From Caulobacter sp. CCUG 60055 (lineage in GTDB: Bacteria; Pseudomonadota; Alphaproteobacteria; Caulobacterales; Caulobacteraceae), in the NCBI RefSeq assembly GCF_022750545.1, contig NZ_PUIC01000012.1, forward strand, positions 1 through 64,000: 64,000 nucleotides of DNA, given 5' to 3'. The position numbers were made by a program, and so were the translations under genes. Shown one piece after another: positions 1-10,098 of the stretch (position 1 is the stretch's first letter; each line of letters opens with the position of its first letter). The notes under the pieces were generated by a model. The model saw only the letters and a list, made by a program, of their open reading frames with translations, made no database searches and had not been told where the DNA came from.

Positions 1-21
1 CGCGACCTTCAACCGGTTCAT
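1..21 (-). CDS. Possible 5' end of a divergent gene (partial)
   Basis: An ATG on the minus strand at 21-19 opens a frame that runs off the window edge after seven codons (MNRLKVA). A plausible ribosome binding site (GAGGA, 5 nt spacing) lies upstream on that strand, and a strong palindrome at 63-82 sits between it and the plus-strand hydrolase. The layout fits a divergent regulator gene. Too little is visible to name a product, and a chance start codon is possible. Confidence 0.3.
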
Positions 22-62
22 GGAAATCCTCGTCTCGCCGACTGGTTCAACCTGGACGCGCT

Positions 63-82
63 TGTCGCAAACTTTTGCGACA
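63..82. promoter_or_regulatory. 20-bp palindromic operator candidate
   Basis: TGTCGCAAA-CT-TTTGCGACA is a perfect inverted repeat with 9-bp arms and a 2-bp centre. It lies 97 bp upstream of the alpha/beta hydrolase start and 42 bp from a possible divergent start codon. Its size and symmetry suit a dimeric TetR- or MarR-type repressor. The regulator itself is not visible. Confidence 0.5.
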
Positions 83-179
83 GTTCGCAGAACGTCCGGC
101 GCCGCGTCCGCGCGCGTTGAACGGCCGGCCGGAACCGGCCTATGAAGAGGATCGCCCCCGCCGCCCGAGCCCGACCGCC

Positions 180-989
180 ATGATCGCTGACGACGACGAC
201 CTGACCGCGTTCGAGGCGCACGGCGCCCCGCCCCTGCCCGTCGCCGAGCGCCAGGACTTCATCGAGCGCGACGGCGCCAGGATCTGGTTCGCCAGCTTCG
301 GGTCGGGGCCGCCGGTGATCCTGCTGCACGGCGGCCTCGGCCACAGCGGCAACTGGGGCAAGCAGGTCCCCGCCCTGGTCGCCTCCGGCCGCCGCGTGGT
401 GCTGATCGACAGCCGGGGCCACGGCCGCAGCACCCGGGACGCGCAGCCCTACGCCTACGAGCGCATGGCCCTGGACGTCCTGGCGGCGATGGACGCGCTG
501 GCGATCGACCGGGCGGCGCTCGCCGGCTGGAGCGACGGCGCCTGCGTCGCCCTGATCCTGGCCATGCGCGCGCCCGAGCGGGTTTCCGGCGTGTTCTTCT
601 TCGCCTGCAACATGGACCCGAGCGGGGCCAAGGCGATCGGCGACCTGCCCCCGATCCTGCGCCGTTGCCTGAACCGCCACGCCCAGGACTACGCCAGCCT
701 GTCGGCCACCCCGGACCAGTTCAAGGCCTTCGCCGACGCCGTGGGCGAAATGATGAGCACCCAGCCGAACTATTCCGCCGCCGACCTGGCCAAGGTCCGG
801 ACGCCGACGGCGATCGTGCAGAGCGAGCACGACGAGTTCATCAAGCCCGAGCACGCCGAGCATCTGGCCCGCAGCATCCCCGGCGCCGAGCTGGTCCTGT
901 TGCCCGGCGTCAGCCATTTCGCGCCCCTGCAACGGCCGGCGCTGTTCAACGGCGCGCTGCTGGGGTTCCTCGACCGGATCGGCGCTTGA
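180..989 (+). CDS. Alpha/beta hydrolase
   Basis: A 269-residue alpha/beta-hydrolase-fold protein without an obvious signal peptide, so probably cytoplasmic. The oxyanion-loop motif HGG is at residues 50-52, the SRGHGRS strand near 78-84, the nucleophile elbow GWSDG puts Ser at 118, the acid is probably Asp218 (SEHDEF) and the base His246 (GVSHF). All catalytic parts are present. The ATG at 180 is chosen because the frame upstream offers only a TTG at 75, and a likely control palindrome (63-82) would overlap that longer start. The substrate cannot be told; related proteins act as esterases, lactonases or C-C hydrolases. It stands alone, followed by a separate LysR gene. Confidence 0.85.
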   Translation: MIADDDDLTAFEAHGAPPLPVAERQDFIERDGARIWFASFGSGPPVILLHGGLGHSGNWGKQVPALVASGRRVVLIDSRGHGRSTRDAQPYAYERMALDVLAAMDALAIDRAALAGWSDGACVALILAMRAPERVSGVFFFACNMDPSGAKAIGDLPPILRRCLNRHAQDYASLSATPDQFKAFADAVGEMMSTQPNYSAADLAKVRTPTAIVQSEHDEFIKPEHAEHLARSIPGAELVLLPGVSHFAPLQRPALFNGALLGFLDRIGA

Positions 990-1125
990 CCCCTGCCGCG
1001 CGCGCCGCCCGAGCGAAGCTTCGGGACGGATGAGAATTTCTCACTTTCAATCCCTATGCATTTAATAGGAGTTTTAGCGCAGGCGGGCTCGGGGGAAGCG
1101 CGCCGTCCGTCCTGCGGGTTGCGTC

Positions 1126-2217
1126 ATGACCTTGACTCAGTTGCGTTATCTGGCCGCGATCATCGACGCCGGCTTCAACATCACCGAGGCCGCCAGCCGG
1201 CTGAACGCCACCCAGCCGGGCGTCTCCAAACAGCTGAAGCAGATGGAGGACGAGCTCGGCTTCCAGATCTTCGTGCGCCGGGGCAAGAGCCTCGAAGGGC
1301 TCAGCCCGGCCGGCGCCAAGGTGGTCGAACGCGCCCGGGTCATCCTGTCCGAGACCGCCAACATCCGCGCCCTGGCCGCCGACCACCGCAACGAGGCGCG
1401 CGGCGAGCTGGCGGTGGCGACCACCTACACCCAGGCCCGCTTCGTCCTGCCCGCCACCCTGGCGCGGCTGCGCACGCTGCATCCAGGCATCGACGTCCGG
1501 CTCAACCCGCACAGCGAGGCCGAGGCCCTGGCCCTGCTCGGCGCCGGGGCGGTGGACGCGGCGGTGGTCAGCAGCCCCGACCGCCCCGCCGCGACCGGCG
1601 TCGTCGCCGTGCCTGTCTATCGCTGGAGTCTGGCCGCCCTGGCGCCGCGCCGCCACCCGCTGGCGGCGGCCTCCCGGCCGCCGACCCTGCGCGAGATCGC
1701 CGGCCACCCCCTGGTCACCTACGCCTCCGCACAGAGGCCGGATTCCAGCCTCGCGCGCGCCTTCGGCGCCGCCGGCCGCGCGCCGCGCCTGGCCTGCGCC
1801 ACCCGCGACGCCGAGGTCATCAAGACCTGCGTGCGCGCCGGCATGGGCCTTGGCCTGCTGGCCGAGATGGCGGTCGCCGAAGCCGACGCGGCCGACCTCG
1901 CTGTCCTCGATGTCGACGGGCTGTTTCCACTGAACACGACCTGGGTGGTGTTGCGGCGCGGCCATGTCCTGCGCGGCTATGTCCACGACTGGCTGGCCGA
2001 TCTGGTCCCGCACGTCGGCCGACGCGACCTGCGCGCGGCCATGGAGGGCGGCGCCGAGCCCTGGATCGAACCGCCGCACTGGCGCGAGGTCCGCGGCCGC
2101 TTCCAACTGGAGGCCGAGCCCCGCTCCGACCTCCATCCCGCCCGCAACGTCGTGCCGTTCGAAATCGCCCAGCCCCCCGTCCGCGCCGCCGAGCGGCTGG
2201 CCGTCTCCTGCGGCTGA
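1126..2217 (+). CDS. LysR-family regulator, CysB-like
   Basis: A 363-residue LysR-type transcription factor. The winged helix-turn-helix covers about residues 1-60 (MTLTQLRYL, then ATQPGVSKQLKQMEDELG). The effector domain opens with ATTYTQARFVLP, which closely resembles the substrate-binding segment of CysB and Cbl, as does DAEVIKTCVRAGMGLGLLA near 226-245. CysB-type proteins bind acetylserine or sulfur metabolites and activate sulfur assimilation; that role is inferred here, since no sulfur gene is in the window. The protein is about 40 residues longer than typical CysB because of a C-terminal tail rich in Arg, Pro and Glu. The gene is monocistronic in appearance with 136 bp upstream. Confidence 0.85.
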   Translation: MTLTQLRYLAAIIDAGFNITEAASRLNATQPGVSKQLKQMEDELGFQIFVRRGKSLEGLSPAGAKVVERARVILSETANIRALAADHRNEARGELAVATTYTQARFVLPATLARLRTLHPGIDVRLNPHSEAEALALLGAGAVDAAVVSSPDRPAATGVVAVPVYRWSLAALAPRRHPLAAASRPPTLREIAGHPLVTYASAQRPDSSLARAFGAAGRAPRLACATRDAEVIKTCVRAGMGLGLLAEMAVAEADAADLAVLDVDGLFPLNTTWVVLRRGHVLRGYVHDWLADLVPHVGRRDLRAAMEGGAEPWIEPPHWREVRGRFQLEAEPRSDLHPARNVVPFEIAQPPVRAAERLAVSCG

Positions 2218-2225
2218 GCAAGACC

Positions 2226-2594
2226 TCAGGTCGCCGGCGGCGGCCGCTTCTCCGGGTGCAGGTCATGGCACGAGCGGCAGGTCGCCTGCAGCTCGCCATA
2301 GGCCCCGGCCGCGGCCTCCCAGCGCCCGCCGGCCGAAGCCGCGCCGACCGCCTGGGCCGCGACATCCTCGAACCCCGCCTTCCGCCAGGACGCGTCCTCC
2401 AGGCGCAGCAGGCGGTCGAGCTCGGCCGCCGCCTTGCCGGCCTTGCCGGCGTCCTTGGCGTCGAGGCCGTCCTGCAGGTCGTATTGCAGGTCCTGGACCG
2501 CGTCCATGCGCGCCTTGCGGTCGGCGACGTCCGCCGCCGCGACGGCGGCGGCGAGCATCAGCAGCAAGGCCGCCAGGCCTGGACCGACGGACAT
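2226..2594 (-). CDS. Small cytochrome c-prime-like haem protein
   Basis: A 122-residue secreted protein. A signal peptide covers roughly residues 1-20 (LAALLLMLAAAVAAA). The mature part is helical and Ala-rich, and a single haem-attachment motif CRSCH lies near the C-terminus, at about residues 108-112. A C-terminal CxxCH after a four-helix body is the cytochrome c-prime / cytochrome b562-c plan, although the protein is somewhat short. It sits 9 bp downstream of the secreted protein gene at 2604-3506 on the same strand, so the two are probably co-transcribed, and it ends 8 bp from the tail of the LysR gene. Electron carrier or gas-binding roles are possible; neither can be shown here. Confidence 0.7.
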   Translation of the reverse strand: MSVGPGLAALLLMLAAAVAAADVADRKARMDAVQDLQYDLQDGLDAKDAGKAGKAAAELDRLLRLEDASWRKAGFEDVAAQAVGAASAGGRWEAAAGAYGELQATCRSCHDLHPEKRPPPAT

Positions 2595-2603
2595 CCGCGC
2601 CGC

Positions 2604-3506
2604 CTACTTCTTGGTCTCGTAGAACTCGGGAGGCGGAGGATTGTCGGGCAGCTTGTCCGTCAGATAGCCGCGATTGCCGTCCGGCCGGATGGGGCCGGGA
2701 CCGAAGCCCAGGTGCTCCTTGTCGACGTTGTTCTCATTGCAGGCGAACTCGCGCAGCCCCTCGCGCGGCTTGCCCAGCACCCAGGTCCGCGCGAACGTGA
2801 AGGGCCGGGTGTAGAACTTGCTGTCGTCGACGGTCAGGTCGAGATGCAGGTGGTCCGCGTCGGGACGCGACCACCGCTCGACCACGTGCATGGCGTCGCT
2901 CTGCGGATTGGCGTTCTCGTCGATCCAGATCTGCTTGTCCTTGAAGCCGATCGAGTCGACCACCAGCACGTCGCCCTCCCACCAGCCGACCGGATTGCCG
3001 AAGAAGCCCGGCTCGGGGTCCTCTTCGTGCTTGCGGCCGTCGATCGGGATCAGGCGATAGGTGGTGTAGAGATAGAGCACGCCCAGGCGCTGGGGCGTAT
3101 GCAGGATCTCGAACGGCAGGCCGCTGGCGTCGTGGCGCGGAATGCCGCCCAGGATGCACAGGGCCTCCGGGTCGCGGGTCTGGGTAAGGTTGTGCTGCAG
3201 GGCCGCCTCCCCCGCCGGCGTCAGCGGCAGCTTGAAGCCTGGCAGGTCCTTGCCGATGTTGCCGCCCGGCTTGGACGGATCGCGCAGCGGCTTCCAGAAC
3301 CCGGTGAGGTCGGGCTTTCCGTCCGGCAGGCGCGGGGTCGGCCGCGGCGGTCCCTTGGGCTCGACGCCCAGTATGCCGCCGTTCTCGCCCGGCGCCTCGG
3401 GCTGGACGGCGGGCGGCGGCTTCTGGGCCCAGGCGGCGGAGGCCGAGGCCAGCAGCGCCACGGCTGCGACGGCGCGCAGCCGCGCGAGGGATGCACTCTT
3501 CACCAT
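2604..3506 (-). CDS. Secreted protein of unknown function (PDGKPDLTGFW type)
   Basis: A 300-residue exported protein. The start at 3506 is preferred because it begins a normal signal peptide (MVKSASLARLRAV, cleavage after AWA near residue 26) and has a GGGG ribosome binding site; the open frame continues 36 codons upstream without such features. After a Pro-rich linker comes the motif LPDGKPDLTGFW, found in a widespread but uncharacterised family of secreted proteins in Proteobacteria and Acidobacteria. Downstream are GWWEGDVLVVDSIGF and a C-terminal FACNENN segment, both usual for that family. It is co-directional with the c-type cytochrome and divergent from DUF6152/DUF6644 genes, which often accompany it. 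The biochemical role is unknown. Confidence 0.7.
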   Translation of the reverse strand: MVKSASLARLRAVAAVALLASASAAWAQKPPPAVQPEAPGENGGILGVEPKGPPRPTPRLPDGKPDLTGFWKPLRDPSKPGGNIGKDLPGFKLPLTPAGEAALQHNLTQTRDPEALCILGGIPRHDASGLPFEILHTPQRLGVLYLYTTYRLIPIDGRKHEEDPEPGFFGNPVGWWEGDVLVVDSIGFKDKQIWIDENANPQSDAMHVVERWSRPDADHLHLDLTVDDSKFYTRPFTFARTWVLGKPREGLREFACNENNVDKEHLGFGPGPIRPDGNRGYLTDKLPDNPPPPEFYETKK

Positions 3507-3707
3507 GATGTCCCCGGATCGGTTCGTGTTCGGGATTTTGAGTCCTGTTCGGATGGCGCGGACGGCCCCTCCGGCTCGACGCGAGCATAGGCGCCGCCGC
3601 CCGCCGCCCCTCAAAATCTCTGGTCATGTCCATATGACGAACCGCCATAAGGCGCGGGCGGCTGCGACGCCTATAGCTCGGCTCCAGACCCGACCTGGAG
3701 CGCCGCC

Positions 3708-4133
3708 ATGAAGGCCAAAGTCCCGCTGATCGCCGCCAGCCTCGCCCTGCTCGCCGCCGTCGCCAGCCCGGCCCTGGCGCACCATTCGTTCTCGGCCGAG
3801 TTCGACGGCGCCAAGCCCGTGCGCCTGGTCGGCAAGATCACCAAGATCGAATGGACCAACCCCCACTCGTACTTCTATCTGGACGTCAAGAACGCCAAGG
3901 GCGAGACGGCCAACTGGGCCTGCGAGGGCGGCGGCCCCGGCGCCCTGTCGCGACGCGGCTGGAAGAAGGGCGACGTCAAGATCGGCGACACCCTGATCGT
4001 CGACGGCTATCTGGCCAAGGACGGATCGCGCACCATAGACGCGCGGCGCATCACCTTGCCGGACGGCCGCTCGATCTATGGCGGCACCCCGGGCGACGGC
4101 GGCCCCGGCGACGGCCAGCCCCAGAACAAGTGA
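3708..4133 (+). CDS. DUF6152-like secreted protein
   Basis: A 141-residue exported protein with a signal peptide ending at ALA near residue 24. The mature protein starts HHSFSAEFD and contains IEWTNPHSYFYLDVK and WACEGGGPGALSRRGW, which are the hallmarks of the DUF6152 family (an OB-fold-like small periplasmic domain). The His pair at the mature N-terminus could bind metal, but that is only a guess. It is the first gene of a plus-strand set with two DUF6644-like membrane proteins 19 bp further on, and is divergent from the secreted PDGKPDLTGFW protein. Function is not established. Confidence 0.75.
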   Translation: MKAKVPLIAASLALLAAVASPALAHHSFSAEFDGAKPVRLVGKITKIEWTNPHSYFYLDVKNAKGETANWACEGGGPGALSRRGWKKGDVKIGDTLIVDGYLAKDGSRTIDARRITLPDGRSIYGGTPGDGGPGDGQPQNK

Positions 4134-4152
4134 ACCGGCGCCGACCCGACGG

Positions 4153-4647
4153 ATGTCCTTCCTCCTGAACGTGAGCCAGGGGCTCTACGACACGGCCCTG
4201 GCCACCTCGATCCGGGAGTCGGAAATCACCTTTCCGGCGCTGGAGACCGCGCATGTTCTGGGCCTCGCCTTGATGGCGGGGGCCATCGCCCTGGTCGATT
4301 TCCGCCTGCTCGGGCTGGTCTGGCGCCGCTCGCCGGTCGGCGTGGTGGCCGCGCAGCTGCTGCCCGCCACCTGGAGCGGCTTTGCGGTGATGGCCGTCAC
4401 CGGCGGCCTGCTGTTCTGCGCGGAAGCGGCCAAGATGTATGGCAATCCCGCGTTTCGAGTGAAGCTGCTGCTGCTGGTCCTGGCCGGGCTGAACATGCTG
4501 GCCTTCCACTTCGGCGTCTATCGCCGGCTGGCCGACTGGGATCTCGCGCCCAGCCCGCCGCCGGCCGCCAAGGCCGCCGCCGGCGTCTCGCTCGCCCTGT
4601 GGGCGGCGATCATCGTCGCCGGCCGCATGATCGCTTACTTCCACTAG
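4153..4647 (+). CDS. DUF6644-like inner-membrane protein 1
   Basis: A 164-residue integral membrane protein with four predicted helices (about residues 30-52, 64-86, 98-118 and 138-160). The conserved opening SLRES-like segment reads ATSIRESEITFPALETAHVLG, which with FRLLGL and NPAFRVKLLLL marks the DUF6644 family. The His in the first helix (ETAHVLG) is kept in the neighbouring paralogue and might be a haem ligand, which is inference. The start at 4153 is 19 bp after the DUF6152 stop, and the next gene begins 12 bp after its end, so the three form an operon. Confidence 0.7.
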   Translation: MSFLLNVSQGLYDTALATSIRESEITFPALETAHVLGLALMAGAIALVDFRLLGLVWRRSPVGVVAAQLLPATWSGFAVMAVTGGLLFCAEAAKMYGNPAFRVKLLLLVLAGLNMLAFHFGVYRRLADWDLAPSPPPAAKAAAGVSLALWAAIIVAGRMIAYFH

Positions 4648-4659
4648 GCCAGGCGCGAG

Positions 4660-5127
4660 ATGATCCTGCACGCCCTCTTCCACGCCTTCGCCGAAACGCC
4701 GCTCAGCGCCGCCATGCGCGGCTCCACCTGGGGATTCGCCGTGGTCGAGGCGGTCCATCTCCTGGGCTTGGCGGTGTTCGGCGGCGCCGTCCTCGTCATC
4801 GATTTCGCCGCGCTCGGGATCGGCTTTCGTCGGTTGCCGCCCTCGACCACGGCGCGGAGCCTCGGGCCGGTGTTGTGGATCGCGCTGGCGGCCCTGGTCG
4901 CCTCGGGCGTGCTGCTCGTCGGCTCCAACCCGATGAAATACTATTTCAACGCCGCCTTCCGCACCAAGATCGCCCTGCTGGCGGCGGCCGCGCTGGGCAC
5001 GGCCTTCGTGATCCGCCGGACCGGCTCGGCCGAGGCGACGCCCCTGGACGCCCGGCTGGCGGCGGCCCTCACCCTGGTCCTGTGGCTCGGCGTCGGCCTG
5101 GCCGGCCGGTTGATCGGCCTGCTGTAA
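4660..5127 (+). CDS. DUF6644-like inner-membrane protein 2
   Basis: A 155-residue membrane protein, a paralogue of the preceding gene. It shares the segment AMRGSTWGFAVVEAVHLLG with a His in helix 1, a VIDFAALG turn, and NAAFRTKIALL before helix 3. Four helices are predicted. The tandem arrangement of two related subunits suggests a heterodimer. It ends 124 bp before the TonB-dependent receptor gene; that spacer is AT-rich and has its own control features, so the receptor may be transcribed separately. Confidence 0.7.
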   Translation: MILHALFHAFAETPLSAAMRGSTWGFAVVEAVHLLGLAVFGGAVLVIDFAALGIGFRRLPPSTTARSLGPVLWIALAALVASGVLLVGSNPMKYYFNAAFRTKIALLAAAALGTAFVIRRTGSAEATPLDARLAAALTLVLWLGVGLAGRLIGLL

Positions 5128-5192
5128 AGCATGACCCCACAGCACAACCATATTCATATGAAAACATATAATAACGCCATACCGATCAAACA

Positions 5193-5238
5193 GTTCTGAA
5201 TAAATATAAATATCCCCGATCCGCTGAAAATTCAGAAC
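5193..5238 (+). promoter_or_regulatory. Inverted repeat next to the receptor ribosome binding site
   Basis: GTTCTGAAT (5193-5201) and ATTCAGAAC (5230-5238) form perfect 9-bp arms 28 bp apart. The right arm directly abuts the strong ribosome binding site GGAGGGG (5240-5246) of the TonB-dependent receptor. The surrounding 5150-5215 stretch is unusually AT-rich for this genome and likely holds the promoter. The repeat could be an operator pair, or in RNA a stem that affects translation. Confidence 0.45.
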
Positions 5239-5251
5239 CGGAGGGGATAAC

Positions 5252-7810
<2,559 letters not shown>

Positions 7811-7813
<3 letters not shown>

Positions 7814-7849
7814 CGCCCGCGCCCGGAACGAGGATCGGGATCGGCGCTA
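7811..7849. terminator. Inverted repeat spanning two convergent stop codons
   Basis: TAGCGCC (7811-7817) and GGCGCTA (7843-7849) are perfect arms. Each arm contains the TAG stop codon of one of the two converging genes (receptor and sensor kinase). Inner CCCG/CGGG can extend the stem. No T-run follows, so any termination would be of a weak or bidirectional kind. Confidence 0.35.
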
Positions 7850-9211
7850 GTCGGCGGCCGGGGCCAGCGGCAGGGTCAGGGTGAAGGCCGCGCCGCCGCC
7901 CTGGCGGTTCTCGAACGAGACCGCGCCGCCGTGGGCGGCGGCCACCCGGGCGACGATGGACAGCCCCAGCCCCGACCCGCCCGGCTTGCGGCGGTCGGCC
8001 CGCCAGAACCGTTGAAAGAGGTGCGGCGCCTGGTCCTCGGCGATCCCCGGTCCGTCGTCGAGGACGCGCACCACGCCGTCCGCCGAGATCTCGACCTCGA
8101 CCACGCCGCCCGGCCCGGTGTGGTGGACGGCGTTTTCGGCCAGGTTGCGCACCGCCTGGTGCACGGCCGAGGCCCGCGCCCGCACCCAGACCGGCGCCTC
8201 GACGCCGGTGAGCGCCATCGACTTGCCGCGCCCGACGGCCAGGGGCGCGATCTGGCTGACCACCTCCAGCGCCGCCGCGCGGAGGTCGGCGACCTCGTCG
8301 CCGCCCGCCCCGGCGTCGTCCAACTCGGCGATCTCGAGCAGTTGGCCGACCACCCGGGCCATGGATTCCACGTCCGCCCGCAGCACCGCCGCCGCGTCGT
8401 CGTCCAACAGGGCGTCGATGCGCATCCGCAGCACGGTCAGCGGCGTGCGCAGCTCGTGGGCGGCGTCGGCGGTGAAGGCCCGCTGCACCCGGAACCCGGC
8501 CTCCAGCCGGTCGAGGGCCTGGTTCACCGCAGTGGCCAGGGGCGCGATCTCGGTCGGCAGGTCTGAGACCGGCAATCGGCGGTCCATGCGTGCCGGATCG
8601 ATGTCGCGGGCCATCTCCGAAGCGTGCACCACCGGCCGCAGCGCCCGGCGGACGATGAGGATGTCGACCGCCAGCAGGGCCAGCAGCACCGGCGCGATCA
8701 GCAGGGCGATGCGCGGCAGGAAACCGGCGACGATGTCGTCGACGACCACGTCGGGGTGGCGCAGGTTCTGCATGACCACCACCCAGACCCTCCGGCCGTC
8801 CCGGACCTCCGGCACGCTCGCGCCGTAATAGTCGGCCTGTCCCAGGCGGGTCTGGAAATAGGTCGGCCCCGGCGCGCGGCGGGCCTCGGCGTAGGGGGCG
8901 GCCGCGCCGGGCAGCGAGGTGAACAACGGCCGGCCGCCGGCGTCCACCACGGCGAAGGCGAAACCGCCGTACTGCTGGGCGTAGAGGGCGCGCAGGTCTG
9001 GTGCGAGGTCGAGCCGCCACCCCGCCTGGTCCGGCGTCAGCGCCCGGGCGATCCGCTCGGCGTGGTTCAGCAGCACCCGGTGCTGGAAGCCTGTAGTGGT
9101 CGAGCTGAGCAGCAGATAGGCGGCCAGGGGCGCCGCCACCGCCGTGGCGGCCAGGGCCAGGACGTGCAGCCACAGAATCCGCGACAGCAGCGAGCCGAAC
9201 AGCGGCTTCAC
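7847..9211 (-). CDS. Sensor histidine kinase of a metal-type two-component system
   Basis: A 454-residue membrane kinase. Helix 1 covers about residues 12-35, the periplasmic sensor about 36-165, helix 2 about 166-186, then a HAMP-like linker, the phosphoacceptor box ADAAHELRTPL with His252, the N box NLAENAVHH, and ATP-binding motifs DDGPGI and GSGLGLSI. It overlaps the response regulator gene by ATGA (9211-9208), so the pair is translationally coupled. Divergence from a heavy-metal RND efflux operon suggests that the kinase senses a periplasmic metal and switches on that operon. The sensor domain lacks an obvious His- or Met-rich metal site, so the signal remains open. Confidence 0.9.
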   Translation of the reverse strand: MKPLFGSLLSRILWLHVLALAATAVAAPLAAYLLLSSTTTGFQHRVLLNHAERIARALTPDQAGWRLDLAPDLRALYAQQYGGFAFAVVDAGGRPLFTSLPGAAAPYAEARRAPGPTYFQTRLGQADYYGASVPEVRDGRRVWVVVMQNLRHPDVVVDDIVAGFLPRIALLIAPVLLALLAVDILIVRRALRPVVHASEMARDIDPARMDRRLPVSDLPTEIAPLATAVNQALDRLEAGFRVQRAFTADAAHELRTPLTVLRMRIDALLDDDAAAVLRADVESMARVVGQLLEIAELDDAGAGGDEVADLRAAALEVVSQIAPLAVGRGKSMALTGVEAPVWVRARASAVHQAVRNLAENAVHHTGPGGVVEVEISADGVVRVLDDGPGIAEDQAPHLFQRFWRADRRKPGGSGLGLSIVARVAAAHGGAVSFENRQGGGAAFTLTLPLAPAAD

Positions 9212-9885
9212 GGCGTCACCACCGCCAAGATGTAGCCGACCCCGCGCACGGTGTGGATGTCGGCCGTGGCGCCCTTGCGCTCCAGCCGCTTGCGCAGGCG
9301 GTGCACATAGACCTCGACGGCGTTGGAGCCGATGTCGCCGGCGACGCCGAACAACTGGTCCTCGACGTGCTTCTTGGGGACAACCCGGCCGCTTCGTCGC
9401 ATCAGCAGCTCCAGCACCTCCAGTTCGCGCGCCGACAGCCTCTGCGGCTGGTCGTCGACGAAAGCCTCCCGCGTCTCGGTGTCGAAGGCGAGGTTGCCGA
9501 CCTGCAGGCGCCGCCCGAGCAGGGCCCCCGGCCGGCGCAGCAGCGCCTGCAGCCGGGCGACCAGCTCCTCGACGGCGAACGGCTTGACCAGATAGTCGTC
9601 GGCGCCGGCCTGGAGCCCGGCGACGCGGTCGTTGACCCCGCCGCGCGCGGTCAGCACCAGCACGGGCGTGGCGTCCTGCCGCAGCCGCATCCAGCGCAAC
9701 ACCTCCAGCCCGTCGCCGTCCGGCAGGCCGAGGTCCAGCACCACCGCGGCGTAGCGGGCGGCGGCCAGCATGACGCGGGCGTCCTCGCCGCCGCCGACCC
9801 GGTCGAAGGCGAAGCCCGCCATGGCCAGGGCCTGGCCCAGCAGGCCCGCCACGTCCTCGTTGTCTTCTACGACCAGCAGCCGCAC
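9208..9885 (-). CDS. OmpR-family response regulator
   Basis: A 225-residue two-domain regulator. The receiver domain begins VRLLVVEDNED; the phosphorylated residue is Asp51 (VVLDLGLPDGDG), with the conserved Thr (LTARGG) and Lys (YLVKPF) further on. The C-terminal winged-helix domain contains SNAVEVYVHRLRKRLE and the terminal HTVRGVGY. The GTG at 9885 is chosen because it starts the receiver fold at the usual point and is preceded by AGGGGAG; a longer open frame to 10011 adds sequence unlike this family. It is coupled to the kinase and divergent from the efflux operon. Direct repeats at 9953-9969 may be its binding site. Confidence 0.9.
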   Translation of the reverse strand: MRLLVVEDNEDVAGLLGQALAMAGFAFDRVGGGEDARVMLAAARYAAVVLDLGLPDGDGLEVLRWMRLRQDATPVLVLTARGGVNDRVAGLQAGADDYLVKPFAVEELVARLQALLRRPGALLGRRLQVGNLAFDTETREAFVDDQPQRLSARELEVLELLMRRSGRVVPKKHVEDQLFGVAGDIGSNAVEVYVHRLRKRLERKGATADIHTVRGVGYILAVVTP

Positions 9886-9952
9886 GGGTCCCTGCTCCCC
9901 TCGGGATCGAGTCGCGACGCTATAGCAGAACCGCGCCGCGCGCAGGCTCGCC

Positions 9953-9969
9953 GTAAGCTGGGTGTAAGC
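9953..9969. promoter_or_regulatory. Tandem GTAAGC repeats, candidate response-regulator site
   Basis: GTAAGC occurs at 9953-9958 and again at 9964-9969, an 11-bp period, or about one helical turn. OmpR/PhoB-class regulators bind such tandem half-sites. The repeats lie in the 213-bp region between the regulator gene and the efflux operon, 68 bp from the former and 130 bp from the latter. Confidence 0.45.
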
Positions 9970-10098
9970 CAGCGCGTTTATACAGCGGTGGCCGCCTCGA
10001 CCTCCCCCCATCTCGAGAGCGGACGCTTATAGTCGAGCCCTGAACGTGACCGGCGCGCCAATCCGCGTCGGTCACGTCTTGCTTAAAGGTCGGTGCGC

